Assembly (NCBI GenBank): GCA_016875515.1
Contig: VGRA01000092.1
Span: 1 to 8,151 of the forward strand
DNA: 8,151 nt
Reading direction: 5' to 3'
Source of the DNA: Deltaproteobacteria bacterium
GTDB taxonomy: Bacteria; Myxococcota; Myxococcia; Myxococcales; Myxococcaceae
The notes under the pieces were generated by a model. It saw only the letters and a list, made by a program, of their open reading frames with translations. It ran no database searches and was not told the DNA's origin. Positions 5,952 through 8,151 of this stretch are shown here, piece after piece. Position 1 is the first letter of the stretch, and each line of letters begins with the position of its first letter. The position numbers and the translations under genes were made by a program.

Positions 5952-7817
5952 CTACAGTTTGAAGCCCTTCAGCTTGTCCGCCAGCGTCCCGAAGCCCTTG
6001 CCGCCACCGCCGGCCTGCTTCTGGGACTTCTGCCACTCGGCCACGGCCGCGCGCTCCTCGGCTCGCTCGGCCTCCGTGAGGGACAGGCGAACCTTCCCGT
6101 CCTCGATGGAGATGATGGCCGCCTTGAGCTCCTGGCCAGCAGTGAAGGCCCGCTTGAGATCCGTGCCGCGATCCGTGCCCGTCTCGGAGGCGGGGATGAG
6201 CCCCTTGCCGCCCGGGAAGGCCACGAACACGCCATAGGACTCGATCCGGTCCACCTTGCCCACCACCACCATGCCCACCTTCGGACGGGGACCGGCGGGC
6301 TGCGCCGCAGCGGCCGGCTGCCCCTGCCCCTCCTCCGCGGGCGGCGGCGGCGAGGCAACACCCTCGCCCATGATCTTGCCGTCCTTGATGAGCCGCAGGG
6401 CAATGCGCTTCTCCGCCCCGTCCACCTTCTCCACCTGCACCTCCACCTCGTCCCCCACGCGCACGGCGTCACGCGGATGGGCGATGCGGCGCTCGGACAT
6501 GGCAGAGACGTGGATGAGCCCGTCCACGCCAGGGCGCAGCTCCACGAACGCGCCGAACTGCTGCAGCCGCACCACGCGGCCCTTCAGCGTGCTGCCCTCC
6601 TTGATCTCTGCCACCGCGGCCTTCCAGGGGTCTTCCTGGCGGGCGCGCAGCGAGAGCGTGATCCGCTCCTTGCGCCTGGACTTGTCCGCCGCGTGGGGCT
6701 CGGCCACCTCCATGCGGAGGACCTCCACCTCCACCTCGTCCCCCACCTTGACCACCTCGGACGGGTGACCCACGCGCACATGGCTGAGCTCAGAGACGGG
6801 GATCATCCCCTCGAGGCCCCCGATGTCCGCGAACGCGCCGAAGTCCCGCACACCCGTGATCCGCGCCTTGAGGACCTTCCCCACCTCCAGCGTCTTCCGG
6901 GTCTCCTCGCCCAGGCGCTTCTGCTCCTCCTCCAGCAGCGACCGGCGTGACAGCACCACGTTCCGGTCACGGACCTCCGTCACGCGGAACTTGTGGCGCT
7001 CGCCCACGAACACCTCGGGCTTCTCCACGAAGCGGATGTCCATCTGGCTGACGGGGCAGAAGGCGCGCACGTCGCCCACCGCCACCTCGAAGCCGCCCTT
7101 GTTGACGGCCAGCACCAGCCCCTCCACCGGGATGCCGGAGGCCTTGGCGTCCGCCAGGCGGCCCATGGACGCGGCCCCCTTGCCGAGCGAGCGCGAGAGC
7201 AGCACGCCCTTGGCGCCCGTCTCCATGACGAAGGCCTCGATCTCGTCCCCCACGCCGAAGCGGAGGATGCCCTCGTCGTCCTTGAGCTCGCGCAGGTCGA
7301 TCATCGCCTCGCTCTTGCCCCCGAGCGACACGAACGCGGTGTCCGCGCCCAGCTGGAAGATCTTCGCCTTGACCTTCTCACCCACGCGCACGGACTTCCG
7401 CGTCGGCTCGGACTTCACGCTCGCCTCGAACATGTCCGCGAAGGACTGGTCCTCCGGGACCTCGGCGAAAAGCGCGTCGCTGGGGACGTGCCTGGGCGCC
7501 TCCGGTGCAGCGGCCTCGGTGGACTCGGCGGTGGCAGCGGCGGGAGCACCTTCCACGGTGCGGGTCTCCACGGCGCCCGAGGCGCGGCGGACCACCACGA
7601 GCGGCCCCTTCTTCTCCTCGGCGGGCGCGGCGGCGCGCTCCTCGCGCGGCTTCCGCTCCGGGCTGTCGCGGCGCGGGCCACGCCCCCCCCCCTCGCGGCG
7701 CCGGGGCGGCTCGTCACCGCTGCCCCCCTTGCCTGCAGGGATGCCACGCATCACGTCACCAAACGTCGCCTTGGGCTTCTTGGGGCCGAAGCCACCACCG
7801 CTCTTCTCGTCGCTCAC
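5952..7817 (-). CDS. S1 RNA-binding domain protein with five S1 repeats
   Basis: This 621-residue protein has a low-complexity, highly charged N-terminal region (1 to about 140, rich in Arg, Glu, Pro and Gly, probably disordered) followed by five S1 OB-fold domains at about 143-212, 229-295, 309-397, 404-477 and 512-586. The third and fourth are the most canonical (RDFGAFADIGGLEGMIPVSELS and QQFGAFVELRPGVDGLIHVSAMS segments, each with the FGAF and HVS/PVS signatures). The second, with CPVSQMDIR, and the first are more divergent. A Pro/Ala/Gln linker of about 35 residues precedes the fifth domain, and a Gly-rich tail ends in KLKGFKL. Such proteins bind single-stranded RNA and are often ribosome- or RNase-associated. 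It lacks the six-domain layout of E. coli ribosomal protein S1, so I do not call it rpsA. The GTG at 7817 follows AGGAAGG by seven bases and gives the Met-Ser-Asp-Glu start. Confidence 0.9.
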   Translation of the reverse strand: MSDEKSGGGFGPKKPKATFGDVMRGIPAGKGGSGDEPPRRREGGGRGPRRDSPERKPREERAAAPAEEKKGPLVVVRRASGAVETRTVEGAPAAATAESTEAAAPEAPRHVPSDALFAEVPEDQSFADMFEASVKSEPTRKSVRVGEKVKAKIFQLGADTAFVSLGGKSEAMIDLRELKDDEGILRFGVGDEIEAFVMETGAKGVLLSRSLGKGAASMGRLADAKASGIPVEGLVLAVNKGGFEVAVGDVRAFCPVSQMDIRFVEKPEVFVGERHKFRVTEVRDRNVVLSRRSLLEEEQKRLGEETRKTLEVGKVLKARITGVRDFGAFADIGGLEGMIPVSELSHVRVGHPSEVVKVGDEVEVEVLRMEVAEPHAADKSRRKERITLSLRARQEDPWKAAVAEIKEGSTLKGRVVRLQQFGAFVELRPGVDGLIHVSAMSERRIAHPRDAVRVGDEVEVQVEKVDGAEKRIALRLIKDGKIMGEGVASPPPPAEEGQGQPAAAAQPAGPRPKVGMVVVGKVDRIESYGVFVAFPGGKGLIPASETGTDRGTDLKRAFTAGQELKAAIISIEDGKVRLSLTEAERAEERAAVAEWQKSQKQAGGGGKGFGTLADKLKGFKL

Positions 7818-7824
7818 TTCCAGA

Positions 7825-7831
7825 CCTTCCT
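7825..7831 (-). promoter_or_regulatory. Ribosome-binding site of the S1-domain gene
   Basis: AGGAAGG on the - strand ends seven bases before the GTG at 7817. This fixes the start, since the reading frame stays open a further 285 bases upstream through sequence unlike the protein (Arg/Cys/Trp-rich shadow translation). Confidence 0.8.
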
Positions 7832-7880
7832 GTCGGTTCGTACTGCTTCCCCGGGGTGATGCCACCGCGCGGGGCGGCGC

Positions 7881-7908
7881 ACCATACACATCTGCATCCC
7901 TCTGGCAA
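7881..7908 (-). promoter_or_regulatory. Candidate promoter of the S1-domain gene
   Basis: On the - strand, TTGCCA (7903-7908, five of six to the sigma70 -35 consensus) and TATGGT (7881-7886, four of six to the -10 consensus) are 16 bases apart. They lie in the 112-base gap between the upstream gene's stop and the S1-protein start. The transcript would have a leader of roughly 55 bases. Confidence 0.45.
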
Positions 7909-7929
7909 AGGCACGCTTGGGGCCCGCCA

Positions 7930-8151
7930 CTACTCCCCGTCCGGCAGGATCTCCATCCCCGCGGGCATGCCCTGGCCCGGCGGCATCCCGAGGCCCGGTT
8001 GCCCGGGCACCCCCTGCATCCCCGGGTATCCCCCCACCGGCACCAGGGCCCCGTCCCCCTGCGCCCCAAGCTTCTCGCCCGGGTTGCAGGGCCGTCGAGC
8101 AACCCGCGCTCCTGGCACCGCCCGCGGCGCGCTACGACACGCCCATCTGGG
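7930..8151 (-). CDS. 3' end of an unrecognised gene with Gly/Pro/Met-rich tail
   Basis: The - strand frame that closes with TAG at 7930-7932 is open to the window edge, so this is a C-terminal fragment of at least 73 residues. The visible part contains CNPGEKLGAQGDGALVPVGG followed by a collagen-like, low-complexity tail (GYPGMQGVPGQPGLGMPPGQ) and the acidic end MEILPDGE. Third-position GC is very high in the tail. It is weaker upstream of about base 8090, where another - strand frame and a + strand frame also look plausible, so the assignment near the edge is tentative. It could be an envelope or secreted protein, since Gly/Pro/Met-rich tails occur there, but no domain is visible. It lies 112 bases upstream of the S1-domain gene on the same strand. 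Confidence 0.5.
   Translation of the reverse strand, partial: PRWACRSAPRAVPGARVARRPCNPGEKLGAQGDGALVPVGGYPGMQGVPGQPGLGMPPGQGMPAGMEILPDGE

Noticed and set aside
7818..8102. Upstream extension of the S1-protein reading frame
   Set aside because: The extension is Arg/Cys/Trp/Gly-rich without S1-like features, overlaps the end of the neighbouring gene and a candidate promoter, and the GTG at 7817 has a well-placed AGGAAGG.
8091..8151. A + strand frame with high GC3 ending YDTPIW at the window edge
   Set aside because: It is only about 20 codons, has no start or ribosome-binding site, and lies opposite the end of a - strand gene; it cannot be resolved without sequence beyond the edge.

Overview
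The window is very GC-rich, with G or C in nearly every third codon position. Its gene content and proline/alanine/arginine-rich coding style fit a myxobacterium (Myxococcota, probably the Cystobacterineae). That assignment rests on composition and gene type, not on a database match.

Layout. Bases 83-2628 are a complete IS66-family insertion sequence. It has 21-bp perfect terminal inverted repeats and three intact genes (tnpA, tnpB, tnpC), all on the + strand. A probable small lipoprotein gene of uncertain start follows (ending at 2896), and its stop codon lies inside an intrinsic terminator. On the - strand comes the initiator tRNA gene, tRNA-fMet(CAT), at 2938-3011. It has a clear sigma70-type promoter (3031-3059) with a GC-rich discriminator. 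Upstream of it on the same strand is a decayed reading frame with two in-frame stops (3069-3332).

The second half is conserved-looking housekeeping DNA. On the + strand are an Ap4A phosphorylase / ATP adenylyltransferase (3418-4197) and, 34 bp later, a two-domain ABC-F ATPase (4232-5854), probably one transcription unit. They converge on a long - strand gene for a five-S1-domain RNA-binding protein (5952-7817). A hairpin without a T-tract sits between the convergent genes. At the right edge is the 3' end of another - strand gene with a Gly/Pro/Met-rich C-terminus.

How it works together. Initiator tRNA, Ap4A breakdown (Ap4A is a side product of aminoacyl-tRNA synthetases), a ribosome-associated ABC-F ATPase and an S1-domain protein all touch translation, so the right part reads as a loose translation-themed neighbourhood. 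I see no CRISPR array, phage, toxin-antitoxin or recognisable defence system. The notable points are the IS66 scar, two broken or possibly frameshifted small genes, a 10-G tract inside the S1-protein gene, and the regulatory architecture of the initiator tRNA.
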